The position numbers and the translations under genes were made by a program. A model generated the notes under the pieces. That model was not told the DNA's origin and did no database searches. It saw only the letters and a program-made list of their open reading frames with translations. From Tamarix chinensis (taxonomy: Eukaryota > Streptophyta > Magnoliopsida > Caryophyllales > Tamaricaceae): a stretch of 64,000 nucleotides of DNA. This document shows positions 35,041 through 47,327 of the stretch, one piece after another. The stretch's first letter is position 1. Each line of letters begins with the position of its first letter. The stretch spans positions 27,346,032-27,410,031 of the forward strand of contig CM060173.1 in the NCBI GenBank assembly GCA_030549775.1. The letters run 5' to 3'.

Positions 35041-36178
35041 CCAAGCCTTAGAATTAAAGATGATGCCTCGACATCTTCAACCATAGACTTAGGAAAAGTT
35101 TTAAAACTTCCAAAAAATATAAACCTGGAAGATAAAAACCAAAAAAGAAATTCAACATCCGAAACACCTATAACATCATTTCAGGGCACAAACTTCCAAA
35201 CTAGGATTCCTAAATCAGTTTATAAACAATAAGATGAAGAATCTAAACAAACAAAACAGGAAACAAACACTCCTCTAGATTCTCCAAACTATTCTGACAT
35301 AACTGAAAACATGTTAAATGTAATTGAAAAAGAATTTATAATTAACAAAGAATTCTTCAAAAAGGACTTCTACTCTGAAGAGAACACAAAAAAGATTACA
35401 TGGTTCTTTAAACATTGGTTAGAACAGAGGGAAGATATTCAAACTGTCTATTATAAATTCATGCAAGACAACAAAATTAACATATTATTCTTTGACTGGC
35501 TAGAGATAGATTTCAAACAAAAAGGATTCAAATATCCATTTAAATCTACAAACCCTATAACAACTCACAACAAAACTAAAACTTAGCAAACTGCTAAGGG
35601 AATAATTGAAACAGAGCATCCACCTCTGCAAAATATTAAAATGACTTTCGAAGAAAACACTCTGGAATTAAAACCATTAAGAATGCCAAAAGAGGATGAA
35701 TCTAAAAATGTTAAGAACATTTTCCTTCAAAACAACTGTACAAATATTCATCTGAACACAATTGGAACCCAACTAGTAAAATTAGACAAACAAATTCAAA
35801 AAATAATTCTACCTGTAATTCAAATAACTTCAACACCTCAAAATACAGAACAAAAGAAAATGCGTGTATTTAAGCCCTTTGAAGTTTCAAAATCTAGCCA
35901 AAAGATAATTCAAACTGGGAAAAAAGAATTCCTTCAAGCCATTAAAGATAAGCTTGGCCAAATAACATCAACAACTTCATCAAATGAAATACAAATCCCT
36001 GACACTCCTAAACTGGATTCACAAATCAATATAATGAATCAGGCTGATCAAACTGAAATTGATGAGCCCTAGGAACCAACCTTAGCTTACATTCCTTCAA
36101 CCTCTAGACAAATAATCCCTAAACAAATTGCTCCTGACCTTAGTCTTGAAATAAGACCAAATAAATTAGTTCAACCAA
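35041..36178 (+). pseudogene. Pararetrovirus inter-domain region
   Basis: Lysine-, threonine- and glutamine-rich spacer between movement and coat proteins in one continuing frame. The short ordered block at 35311-35586 contains FYSEENTKKITWFFKHWLEQ and ILFFDWLEIDF, an aromatic-rich motif found at this place in petuvirus-like genomes. Stops at 35230, 35584 and 36070 break it. Confidence 0.65.
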
Positions 36179-37206
36179 ACTATAAGGCATCCTCCCTTTA
36201 TGAATGGAACATAGATGGACTATCTGAATATCATATTTTAAATCTATTACAGCAAATGACAATGATAGCTAATGCCTATAAAACTCAAATTAATACTTCT
36301 GATAGAGCTGTAGCAGAACTCCTGATAGTAGGGTTCTCAGGACAATTAAAAAGATGGTGGGACTTCCACTTAACTTCAAAAGAACAAACCCAAATACTAG
36401 ACGCTATAAAATTAGATGAAGATAATGAAATCATCTTTGAAAATGGTGAACATATATCTAATGTTGTTGCATCCCTTATCCTTTCCATTTCTCCACACTT
36501 TGTAGGTAACCCTTCACACCTCAAAGACAAAAGTGCAGAACTCCTTTCAAACCTTAGGTGCAAAAACCTTAGTGACTTCCAGTGGTACAAAAACACATTC
36601 CTAACTAGGGTTATGCTTAGAGATGACTCAAATCAACCATTCTGGAAAGAAAAATTCTTAGCTGGACTTTCACCCCTATTAGGTGAAAGAGTTAGGAACA
36701 AAATCAAAGAAGCTCATGGAAACCAAATTCCTTATAACAGATTCACATATGGAGAATTAATCAGTCTCACACAAAAAGAAGGATTAAGAATCTGTCAAGA
36801 CTTGAAACTTCAAAGACACCTAAAATGGGAATTGAATAAAACCTTACAAGAACTAGGTTCCTTTTGTAAACAATTTGACATATTAGGAACATCTAGTAAA
36901 CCAAAGAAATGTTCTGGTAATTTCAAACCAACTTACCATAAGAGATCAAAGCTGAAATATTTACCTGCACCCCAACCTCAGAAACAAATTCCTTATTACC
37001 AAAAATCTAAACCCGATGGTAAAAAAATAAATAGTTTATTCTTCAAAAACCCTCGGGTATGGAAATAAGAATATAAGCAATATAATTACAAGACACATCC
37101 AAAAATACTACTAATTAAACAACAAAATAAAAGAATTAGACTTAGATGAACAAACTATGGAGAAAATCCAAAGTTTCCTAATAGAATCATCTGAGAATGA
37201 ATCGTA
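36179..37206 (+). pseudogene. Pararetrovirus coat-protein remnant
   Basis: The longest intact stretch is 36256-37068. It holds the alpha-helical coat-protein core (FSGQLKRWWDFHLT; LLSNLRCKNLSDFQWYK; FWKEKFLAGLSPLLGERV; FTYGELISLTQKEGLRICQD) and a basic tail (KPKKCSGNFKPTYHKRSKLK). The CCHC zinc knuckle that should follow has eroded: after the stop at 37066, only the downstream acidic part is still readable in another frame (37126-37206, with LDLDEQTMEKIQ). Coat protein packages the viral DNA; none is expected here. Confidence 0.85.
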
Positions 37207-37302
37207 AAATTAAAGCCAAAATGGAAACCCAGAATTGGGTGAAATAGTAACCACATCATCCTCTTTTACCACTCTTATGACCCAAAAGAATAGGCCTTTA
37301 TG

Positions 37303-37790
37303 AACCAAATGAATATCCTAACAAAAGAACAAAAGTTAGTCTTAGACATTATTCAACATATTCCTGACCCTTTAAAAAAGGATTGTTTAGAAAAATTAAT
37401 GGAATCCGTGGAACAAAAGAACAGAAACCTTCAATATCAAAGATTCCAACAAAACCAACAAACACATATGACTTAACGTCGATTCTTAAGAGACAACAAA
37501 AATCAAAAAATACAATTCCTACAACTTCTGAATTGCAACATGAAATTAAAGAAGTTAAAAAGGGATTAAAAGCATTACAACAAAAACAAGAAACTGATGG
37601 CCAAATCATTCAAATGTTACTATCAAAACAATCACAAAATACATCTCCAGAACCCAGTGAACCTGAGATATCTAAAGATGAACGAATCCAAAACACATTA
37701 TTCCGAGAATATTTTCTTAATGTATTAAAAGAAATAACTTCTAGGAAATATATCATTAATATAACCCTCAAATTGTCTGATGATTTATGA
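37303..37790 (+). pseudogene. Pararetrovirus spacer with predicted coiled coil
   Basis: Charged region between coat protein and protease with LQHEIKEVKKGLKALQQKQE, a likely coiled coil, and YDLTSILKRQQ. A one-base loss near 37415 shifts the frame in this copy; the second copy (47328-47819) keeps it open for 163 codons. It ends at a TGA at 37788. Confidence 0.65.
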
Positions 37791-38010
37791 ATAAATACAG
37801 TCTCACTATTTGATACCGGTGCTGACTTAAATTACATGAAAGATGGAATCATACCTAAAAGATTCCTTTCCAAAACAAATGAGAAACTGTGTCCACCAAA
37901 TAGCTCCAGACTCAAAATAAATCACAAATGCGAAGCAAGCATAATTTGCAATAACCTCCAAATCAAATCAACCTATTTAATCACACAGACATAAGCCATA
38001 GAATTATTCT
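37791..38010 (+). pseudogene. Pararetrovirus aspartic-protease remnant
   Basis: Continues the preceding frame beyond its stop. The catalytic motif reads DTGA at 37812-37823 within VSLFDTGADLNYMKDG, as in retroviral-type aspartic proteases that cleave the polyprotein. The C-terminal part of the domain is broken by stops and frameshifts after about 37995. Confidence 0.75.
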
Positions 38011-38269
38011 AGGCACCCCTTTCATCAATTTGATCACCCCCTACAAGGTAAATCTAATGGGGATTTCATTTAAATCAAAAGGAATCAAAAACACCCTTTC
38101 ATTCCTTGAAATACCCAGAACTAGTAACCTTAATTTGTTAAAAGCAAATTTGATTTATAAAAATTAAATTAATCTCCTTATTCAAGGAAAACAAAATGAT
38201 TCAAACATGTTAAAACAAAACATATCCTTAACTAGGATTCAAATCCAATTAGAAACAAAATTTATAAAA

Positions 38270-38968
38270 GAAAAAAAATGATCAAATCAGAAAACAAATT
38301 GAAACCAAAATATGTGCGGACCTTCCAAATGTATTTTAGTCTAGAAAAAACCATATGGTAGACCTTCTTTATAAGGACAAATTTAATGAAAAATATATAA
38401 ACAAAGGCTAGACCAATCCAAATGAATTATGAATTAATTGAACACTATAAGAAGGAAATCTAGGATCTAGAATCAAAATGTTTAATTTCAAAATATAGAT
38501 CACCTTGGTCATATGCAGCATTTTACGTTAATAAAAATTCAGAAATTGAACGTGGTATATCACAATTAGTTATCAATTACAAACCTCTAAATGTTGCTTT
38601 AAAATGGATAAGATATCCAATTCCAAACAAAAAAGACCTTTTACAAAGATTATATTTGGCATTGATATTTTCAAAAGTTGATTTAAAATCAGGATTTTGG
38701 TAAATTCAAATTAATCCAAAAGATCGATATAAAACTGCCTTTACTGTACTATTTGGTGAATATGAATGGAATGTAATGCCATTTGGTCTAAAAAATGCCC
38801 CTTCTGAATTTCAAAAAATTATGAACAATATTTTTTATCCTTATACAAATTTCTATATTGTTTATATAGACGGCGTATTAGTCTATTCAAATAGTTTAGA
38901 TTAGCATTTTAGACATCTTAGGACTTTTCTAAGTGTCACCAAACATAATGGGTTATTAGATCAGACGT
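38270..38968 (+). pseudogene. Pararetrovirus reverse-transcriptase remnant, no RNase H
   Basis: Conserved blocks in order: SPWSYAAFYVN (38510-38542), LVINYKPLNVALKW, VDLKSGFW directly followed by a stop at 38701, FTVLFGEYEWNVMPFGLKNA and the active-site block YIDGVLVYS (38863-38889). The second aspartate of the usual YxDD is replaced by glycine, so the catalytic pair is lost. A further stop lies at 38902. The SPWSYAAFYVN form is typical of caulimovirids rather than Ty3/gypsy. Homology fades at about 38968. Confidence 0.9.
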
Positions 38969-38985
38969 TATACCAAAGATACAAG

Positions 38986-39470
38986 GACCTGTAATTCCTA
39001 GGACGAGATTAAAGGTATGGTTTATCAGGGTTTGCTCAAGTATTTTGTTGTGGACTTGTTTGGTTCAACTTGTAGCCGTTGGTAAATTGTGGCATCCAAC
39101 TTTCATTGTTGGGTTTTCGAATAAGATTTCAAGGGTTTCTCAGCTTCCGGCGGTTCCTTCTTCTCCTCATCCTCCCCGTCACCACCACCTCTTCCTCCTC
39201 CAAGTGAGTAGTTTTTCCCCCTTTATTCTAGTGAGTAGTTAATTTGTGAATTAATTTACGGTGGCGGTTCTGTTGGTTCTTGGTTTTACTGATATTAATT
39301 GGAAGAATGTGGCATCTATTTATTATAATCTCAGATTCACTGGTAATTTTGTTTCTGTATTTTAGTCCTTTGAATTTTTATGGAGATGCACTAAAGCTGT
39401 GATCTTGCATTCTTTTAGAGTTGATGGAAGAAGTTGTAACTTCTATGTATCATTTAGAGCAGTAATCTCG
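38986..39470 (+). other. Exon-like, GC-richer segment with splice-donor motif
   Basis: After the pararetrovirus breaks off, 39045-39220 is proline/serine/histidine-codon rich (open on the plus strand) and ends CTCCAAGTGAGTAG, a good splice donor. I do not recognise the protein. It could be a first exon or 5' UTR of a plant gene whose remainder lies elsewhere. The second copy at 49012-49500 has one extra C near 49203, changing the frame. Confidence 0.4.
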
Positions 39471-40432
39471 GTTAGGTCATGCTACGTGACATACGTAAGT
39501 TATGTAAATTAAATTGGTACCGCTTTCAAATTCAATATCAGGCTACTACCATAGTAATAAATGTAAGGAAATAAAAGACATGAACGTATTATATATCAGA
39601 TACAGACTACAATGACCTCCGATGTCTTCTTATTAAGCTCCCGTACCCAATAAATATCTTTATAATTATATAGTTAAAATAATAAAAATACTAAACATCA
39701 TCAAAAGCTTTGTTTTGAGTTTTGACCCCACTATAACTGCCACGTTTAATACACCGCTATAACTCCCACGTTTAATGCGTAAAAGCTCACAAATTTATTT
39801 ATAATTTTTTTTAAATGGTTTGGCTATTATTTAAAGAATTAAACTATGATTATTAAACTACAAAGTTGTATGTGTGTGTGTATATATATATATATATATA
39901 ATATATATATATGTTGCAACAAATTAGCGTACAATCTTGAAGGGAATCGGAACAGATTAGATGGAATAGGACCGACCGGGCCGGGAAAGTTTTGAGTCTG
40001 AAGCTCTCGTAACTGTTTTCAAACTAATCAGGAGAGTTCGGCAGAGGTCGGGCTTTGAGTTTTCAACGTAATTCTCCTCCTCACGATATCAAATCATATA
40101 TCGTCCGTCAATTCATTCGCATGCGACGTAAGATTCCTTATGTTATTCCCTTTCCGCTTCTTCTATTTGTCTTGTATTAATTCAATGTATTAATTCAATT
40201 AATAAGACACTAGGTATTTGTATATTTTATTTTCTTCTTTATTAGTGAGATTTTTTGGGTCATTCTCCTCAATTTATTTTCGCAAATTATAAAATCTTGT
40301 TTAGATTATGATAATAATAATAATAGTAACAACGATTTAAAATTAATAACAATTATTATAATAATAACAATATAATACTCACAATAGTAGTAGTTGTAGT
40401 CCAAATTTAAATTATGACACTGATAGTAATAA

Positions 40433-40491
<59 letters not shown>

Positions 40492-41925
40492 CAACAACAA
40501 CAACAACAACAACAGCAACACGTTGAATTTTTCAGATAAGCTCTTCTCATCAAAAAATGGGTTCCACGCACGGTTTAAATTTAAGAATTTGCTAAGTTGG
40601 ATCTAAGTTGTTTATAATATGTTTACTTAATATATTTCATCTAGAGTTAATGTTATACCGGTGTAAACTATAGGTCTAGCGACTAGTGAGTATTTGTGAT
40701 CAGATCGCATTCTAGATAACATTACTTTCAACCTTTACACTTATATATATATATATGACCCGAAAGAAGCCATATAATGATCTTGTTTCTCTTTAAGCTC
40801 ATTTATTAACTTTGTAGCCTAGATATCTTTATTTGCACTATAAAGGAAGGTTTAATTAGGCATAAATAAAAAGGAAAGTTGATGTGAACTCAGAAGGTAT
40901 GAAATTAATTGATTAATGGTTCCACATAAATCTACTTGTATGTAAGATTTAGTCCTTATCATCATCTTTAGTAATTCCCTATCATGGAACCAATAAAATA
41001 TGTATTTGAATTCAAATAAAAAAAGAGAGAATGTTTTGGCATAGTGATCCTTTTTAGTTCAAATCAACACATAGAATCAAGATGTTCCATTAGCAACATT
41101 AATATTGGATTTGAATATGATAAATGAAAATTTTTGGTCTAGTTATAATACAAATAATGATAACAAAACCAATTCATTAATTATGTACAAACAATCTACC
41201 TAAGTCGTTGATTAGGATCAAGGACTATCCCAATAACTAAAAGGGAAAATTAATAAACCTTCAAGTATCATAATTGACTGCTAGTATACTCATTGAGTGG
41301 CATTAACCAACTTACAAGCTTGTTCCAAGCAAATGAGATTTAATAACGTTCTTAGTGATAACAATGGAACAAAGAAAAAGTAGATAAAAAACCCATCGCG
41401 TAGACCACACTGTTTATTTTCATGAAAATTAATTTATAGTATCCATATTAGGTGTGCAAGGACTAGTTCGACAAAATAAATAAAATAAGTATTAGATGAA
41501 GCAAACAAATAATATGGTTGACCCACACATGTTACCTAATAAATTATCTTCAATCCATCCCTAATGGTTCATTTTAGTTACCACTTTAATTACTAACCAC
41601 ATTTCATGCTATATTAGATTGGTATATACTATAGTCATGAGAACAAATCAAGGACTATCACATAATAAACCATAATTCATTTTCATGAACCCTTAATCCC
41701 CTACGGTTTCACTACTAGCTAATTCCCATTTTCTTTCATTTTTGTCAAGATTACTTGATGCCTGACATAATATCTAAATCGCAACATTCCACTCCCACAT
41801 TTTCCCCTTAATCACTCAACACAATTAACCATATTTTTTCCATTTGGCAATTAGTTTCTAGAAAACATCCACCTATGTTTTAGTCACTTCTAATTCTATG
41901 CAATTGAATATTAGTTACAATACTT
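39471..41925. repeat. Duplicated block A, truncated copy (A')
   Basis: Matches 1-2861 but lacks about 716-1113, then switches to block R at about 41925. It contains the TG/TA tract at 39868-39912 and the TAA/CAA tract at 40433-40514. Many one-base deletions separate it from both other copies. No gene. Confidence 0.93.
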
Positions 41926-44479
41926 ATTCTTATTTACTTTACTATCTTACTAGTACATAGCGACTACCCCTTTTTTTTGGGTGTTGCTCATTTCCACAAA
42001 CAATGTCCCTTCTTGAGCCTATCTAGGTGAATTAGATGCCCTAGATGACTTTGCCACTTACGATAATATGATCAGGGTAGAGTGATATTGTAGTAATCTA
42101 AGGTTGTGGCCTAGAGAGAGTGACATATGGCTATTAACCAGTTCAGCTTTCTAGTTTACTGTTTTATTTTAGTTGAACAAGTCCCACGTATTTTAGTATT
42201 TTCTTGGTAACAAAAATTTAACCCTTATTATGTTATAAATGCTTCATTGCTATGTTTATCATGGTTGCACCTATTTCTTCCTTGCCCTGTAGTTTGTACG
42301 AGGATAGCATGAGGCCAGACTTATACTAATTATCGTGGTAATATCCTCTCTCATGGCATATGTTTTTACATTTAAAATAACAAATTTCAATGGTGATTTT
42401 TTGGGGTGTTATAGTTTTTGAAGCCTTGAAGGTTTACTTTTCTCCCTTTAACTTTCCTCTCCTAATCTAACACTTACTATAATTCTTGTATTTTTGTTTT
42501 AGGTGTTCAAAGTGTAGAAATATGTTATCAGGAGTAATTTGTTCTAAAAATCATGATTAGGCTTTAATTGTATTTATTTCTGTATATTACATTATTAAAT
42601 TTACAATTTTATGATTTTTTGTGAAATATTTTTATGCCTTGCTAGGATTTGCCATAAACTTTCAAGCATGATAATATATTATGTTATGTAAATATGTCAT
42701 TGGATAAGTAAAACTAATTGTTTTTAAATATGTTGTGTAGTATAATGGGGTTGCAACATTTAGGGGTTTTAGGTATTATGTTGGTATCAACCTTATTGCT
42801 TTTGAGATTATGTGGATTATTGTAATTAAATCTAATTATATTTTTGAGTGGCTATTAATGTAACAACAATTGTGTGTAATTTTTGGTGAATTTTATGAAT
42901 GTAAATATATTTGAGCCTTAGGGTAATTTGGCCCTTCGTAAGTTTTTGTAGAATATGAGTGTGTCATTTTATTCCTTGAGGGATTTTACATCAAATTTGA
43001 TATATAATATGTTACGGTTTGGTCTAATTATAATAATCATAAGTTTTAGGTGTTTAGGAGGATTTAGAGATATAATGCTTATTTTGGATTACGTATCGAA
43101 AATTATAGTTTGAATAACCGTTATCTGTTTAAATATGATAAGGGTTCTATGTCTATTGTTGGATTAATTATGGTTAAAATGAGTATTAATGTTATATGAA
43201 AATGGCTTAAAATGGACTTAAAAATTTCTAGGGGTATGATTGGTATTTTATAAGTGAAATGTTAGAGTTATGTTATGAAATTTAGATATAGTGTTGTTAA
43301 TGAGATATTGAGATCATGTGTTGAATTTGGTGAGTTTTGTGAGTTTTATGAAATAAGCTACGAGCTGAAGGTAAATTAGGATTTTAGCGAGGATATTGCA
43401 GTCTTTTGTCCTTGTAATATTACTTTGTGCTTGTCGGATTGCCCTATGTGTTATCTTTTCTCCATGTGATTATAACATGCTTAATTTCATTGACTCTAGT
43501 ACATTTCTAAGTATTTTAAATAAGTATAAATATTAGAATGGATGCGGTAATACTTGGTATTACATATGACAATGATAATCAATATCCTAAGTAATAAGAC
43601 AATGGTAATAAGAGAAATTGTTATGATGATAAGTAAATCTAGTGATGCATTATTAATGCTCAGTGTTGGCTAACGATTTAATAAAACATTTGTAGTTAAA
43701 GTGGAACATCATATGAAGTGGCCAACATTATTCCAAATTTTGAAATTATTTAATTATATAACATGTTCCTAATAGAATCATCGGACCCTAGTCTACTCTA
43801 TTTGATTGATCCGCTTATTAGGAATATAAATACTAATAGATTAGATGTTTACTAGTGGCCTAGGAATGTTTTACATTGGATGTGTATGTATCATTGAGGT
43901 TGGATACATTCTTCCATCTTTAAGGAAAGGAGAGAGTAAATGCTATATACCATTGAGGTTGACTATCTTTCTCCTATCTATAGAAAAGGAAAAGAGGAGT
44001 GGTTGTATTATAAGTGGTTCACTAATCTTAAGTGACTATCAGTAAATGAAAATTTTTGATCACCTAATGAAAACTTTAATATGGGTTTCTCTTACATCAT
44101 CTAATCCTAAGCATCTATTCATCAAAAGTATCTATCATGTTATTAGTTTGCTTATGCCATGTATTCCTTTTTCTATGGATGTGTATTATTACTTATACTC
44201 AATACGTAGAGTACTGACAATCCTTTTCATAGGTATTGCTCATTCCTATATGCAGATATAGCCTTATATTATAGGTAGTTTTTGTAGATTAATGCTTTTG
44301 ATTGTGAATTTCTACGATGAGTGGTTGTGGGTTGGATCAAACGTATAGCTATCTAAATGCTGCTCATTCTCGTATCTTTGTCATCTATTTACATATAATA
44401 TATATATTATATATATCAGAAGTATTAAGAAAACCATTTGAAAAACAATAAAATTGTTATCAAAGCAATCCATTAAAAA

Positions 44480-45066
44480 CATAGGAAGAATAGATTCAAA
44501 TACATCCACTTAGGATTAGTCCAGTAGGATTCAAAACCCTAACCAGAGAAGGCCTAAACACCTCAATTCTAGCACTCTTGTGAGATGGCGGTTGAAAAAT
44601 TTAATGATTCCATGATAGGAACCATAGAAAGTAGCCTATGCTCTGGCCCAATATTTGTTAACTGTTATTAAAATTTTTCTCCTTCATTAGATGACCCAAA
44701 TGTGATGCATGCTTTAACTCTGCAAATCAAAACCCATGGTTACGACATGTTATAAGGTTCTGTACCTGTAGCTGTAGTCTATAGGATTCACTACAAAGTA
44801 ACAAAAACCGAATTTAAAATTGATGCAAAAATCCAAATTAAAAAAAGAGAAACACTAATGCTTCAAACAGACAACTCAAAATCAAACATAGTTGTCCTAA
44901 AAACCAGAAAATGGAATGAAGTATCCTTACCTGAGGATTGGATATTAGAAAATGCCTTACCACCCCAATAAGACAAACTGCAACCTGTAATTCCAAAACC
45001 AAATACAAACATAAATCAAATAACACAATTTGATGACGGAACTGTCAAATTAAGTTTTAGAAGAAC
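44480..45066 (+). pseudogene. Pararetrovirus movement-protein remnant, copy 2
   Basis: Counterpart of 34450-35040 with the same in-frame stops. It differs by one-base losses (for example in the stretch at 44521-44600), which shift the conserved block further. Confidence 0.75.
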
Positions 45067-46204
45067 TCCAAGCCTTAGAATTAAAGATGATGCCTCGACA
45101 TCTTCAACCATAGACTTAGGAAAAGTTTTAAAACTTCCAAAAAATATAAACCTGGAAGATAAAAACCAAAAAAGAAATTCAACATCCGAAACACCTATAC
45201 ATCATTTCAGGGCACAAACTTCCAAACTAGGATTCCTAAATCAGTTTATAAACAATAAGATGAAGAATCTAAACAAACAAAACAGGAAACAAACACTCCT
45301 CTAGATTCTCCAAACTATTCTGACATAACTGAAAACATGTTAAATGTAATTGAAAAAGAATTTATAATTAACAAAGAATTCTTCAAAAAGGACTTCTACT
45401 CTGAAGAGAACACAAAAAAGATTACATGGTTCTTTAAACATTGGTTAGAACAGAGGGAAGATATTCAAACTGTCTATTATAAATTCATGCAAGACAACAA
45501 AATTAACATATTATTCTTTGACTGGCTAGAGATAGATTTCAAACAAAAAGGATTCAAATATCCATTTAAATCTACAAACCCTATAACAACTCACAACAAA
45601 ACTAAAACTTAGCAAACTGCTAAGGGAATAATTGAAACAGAGCATCCACCTCTGCAAAATATTAAAATGACTTTCGAAGAAAACACTCTGGAATTAAAAC
45701 CATTAAGAATGCCAAAAGAGGATGAATCTAAAAATGTTAAGAACATTTTCCTTCAAAACAACTGTACAAATATTCATCTGAACACAATTGGAACCCAACT
45801 AGTAAAATTAGACAAACAAATTCAAAAAATAATTCTACCTGTAATTCAAATAACTTCAACACCTCAAAATACAGAACAAAAGAAAATGCGTGTATTTAAG
45901 CCCTTTGAAGTTTCAAAATCTAGCAAAAGATAATTCAAACTGGGAAAAAAGAATTCCTTCAAGCCATTAAAGATAAGCTTGGCCAAATAACATCAACAAC
46001 TTCATCAAATGAAATACAAATCCCTGACACTCCTAAACTGGATTCACAAATCAATATAATGAATCAGGCTGATCAAACTGAAATTGATGAGCCTAGGAAC
46101 CAACCTTAGCTTACATTCCTTCAACCTCTAGACAAATAATCCCTAAACAAATTGCTCCTGACCTTAGTCTTGAAATAAGACCAAATAAATTAGTTCAACC
46201 AAAC
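45067..46204 (+). pseudogene. Pararetrovirus inter-domain region, copy 2
   Basis: Counterpart of 35041-36178. The block 45337-45612 is unchanged. One base is missing near 45923, so the frame that runs 143 codons in copy 1 stops after 88 here. Confidence 0.65.
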
Positions 46205-47232
46205 TATAAAGGCATCCTCCCTTTATGAATGGAACATAGATGGACTATCTGAATATCATATTTTAAATCTATTACAGCAAATGACAATGATAGCTAATGC
46301 CTATAAAACTCAAATTAATACTTCTGATAGAGCTGTAGCAGAACTCCTGATAGTAGGGTTCTCAGGACAATTAAAAAGATGGTGGGACTTCCACTTAACT
46401 TCAAAAGAACAAACCCAAATACTAGACGCTATAAAATTAGATGAAGATAATGAAATCATCTTTGAAAATGGTGAACATATATCTAATGTTGTTGCATCCC
46501 TTATCCTTTCCATTTCTCCACACTTTGTAGGTAACCCTTCACACCTCAAAGACAAAAGTGCAGAACTCCTTTCAAACCTTAGGTGCAAAAACCTTAGTGA
46601 CTTCCAGTGGTACAAAAAACACATTCCTAACTAGGGTTATGCTTAGAGATGACTCAAATCAACCATTCTGGAAAGAAAAATTCTTAGCTGGACTTTCACC
46701 CCTATTAGGTGAAAGAGTTAGGAACAAAATCAAAGAAGCTCATGGAAACCAAATTCCTTATAACAGATTCACATATGGAGAATTAATCAGTCTCACACAA
46801 AAAAGAAGGATTAAGAATCTGTCAAGACTTGAAACTTCAAAGACACCTAAAATGGGAATTGAATAAAACCTTACAAGAACTAGGTTCCTTTTGTAAACAA
46901 TTTGACATATTAGGAACATCTAGTAAACCAAAGAAATGTTCTGGTAATTTCAAACCAACTTACCATAAGAGATCAAAGCTGAAATATTTACCTGCACCCC
47001 AACCTCAGAAACAAATTCCTTATTACCAAAAATCTAAACCCGATGGTAAAAAAATAAATAGTTTATTCTTCAAAAACCCTCGGGTATGGAAATAAGAATA
47101 TAAGCAATATAATTACAAGACACATCCAAAAATACTACTAATTAAACAACAAAATAAAAGAATTAGACTTAGATGAACAAACTATGGAGAAAATCCAAAG
47201 TTTCCTAATAGAATCATCTGAGAATGAATCGT
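46205..47232 (+). pseudogene. Pararetrovirus coat-protein remnant, copy 2
   Basis: Counterpart of 36179-37206. Two extra A bases in A-runs (near 46613-46619 and 46800-46806) split the frame that is continuous in copy 1. Homopolymer indels of this kind can be biological or sequencing errors. Confidence 0.82.
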
Positions 47233-47327
47233 AAAATTAAAGCCAAAATGGAAACCCAGAATTGGGTGAAATAGTAACCACATCATCCTCTTTATACCAC
47301 TCTTATGACCCAAAAGAATAGGCCTTT

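Larger units (their letters stand above)
34390..38985 (+). mobile_element. Endogenous pararetrovirus (Caulimoviridae, petuvirus/florendovirus-like), copy 1, decayed
   Basis: On the plus strand the order is movement protein, a spacer with a short conserved block, coat protein, a coiled-coil spacer, aspartic protease and reverse transcriptase. There are no LTRs and no integrase, as expected for a caulimovirid rather than a retrotransposon. The single-polyprotein order points to the petuvirus/florendovirus side of the family; I could not test this by tree. Numerous stops and some frameshifts interrupt it. Homology ends in the reverse transcriptase just after the region that should lead to RNase H, and no RNase H is visible. 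It is a dead relic. Confidence 0.9.
31868..39470. repeat. Duplicated block R, copy 1
   Basis: Repeated at 41926-49500 with very high identity, including all of the pararetrovirus remnant and the exon-like right end. Most differences are single-base indels. Its left limit is the A/R junction seen at about 41925; its right limit is the start of block A at 39471. Confidence 0.93.

Noticed and set aside
36285..36596. 103-codon minus-strand frame opposite the coat-protein region (also at 46310-46624)
   Set aside because: It is a shadow of the plus-strand viral reading frame.
38970..39015. GPVIPRTRLK-like reading after the pararetrovirus, reminiscent of a gypsy gag-pol linker
   Set aside because: Only about ten residues, with no gypsy domain on either side; most likely chance.
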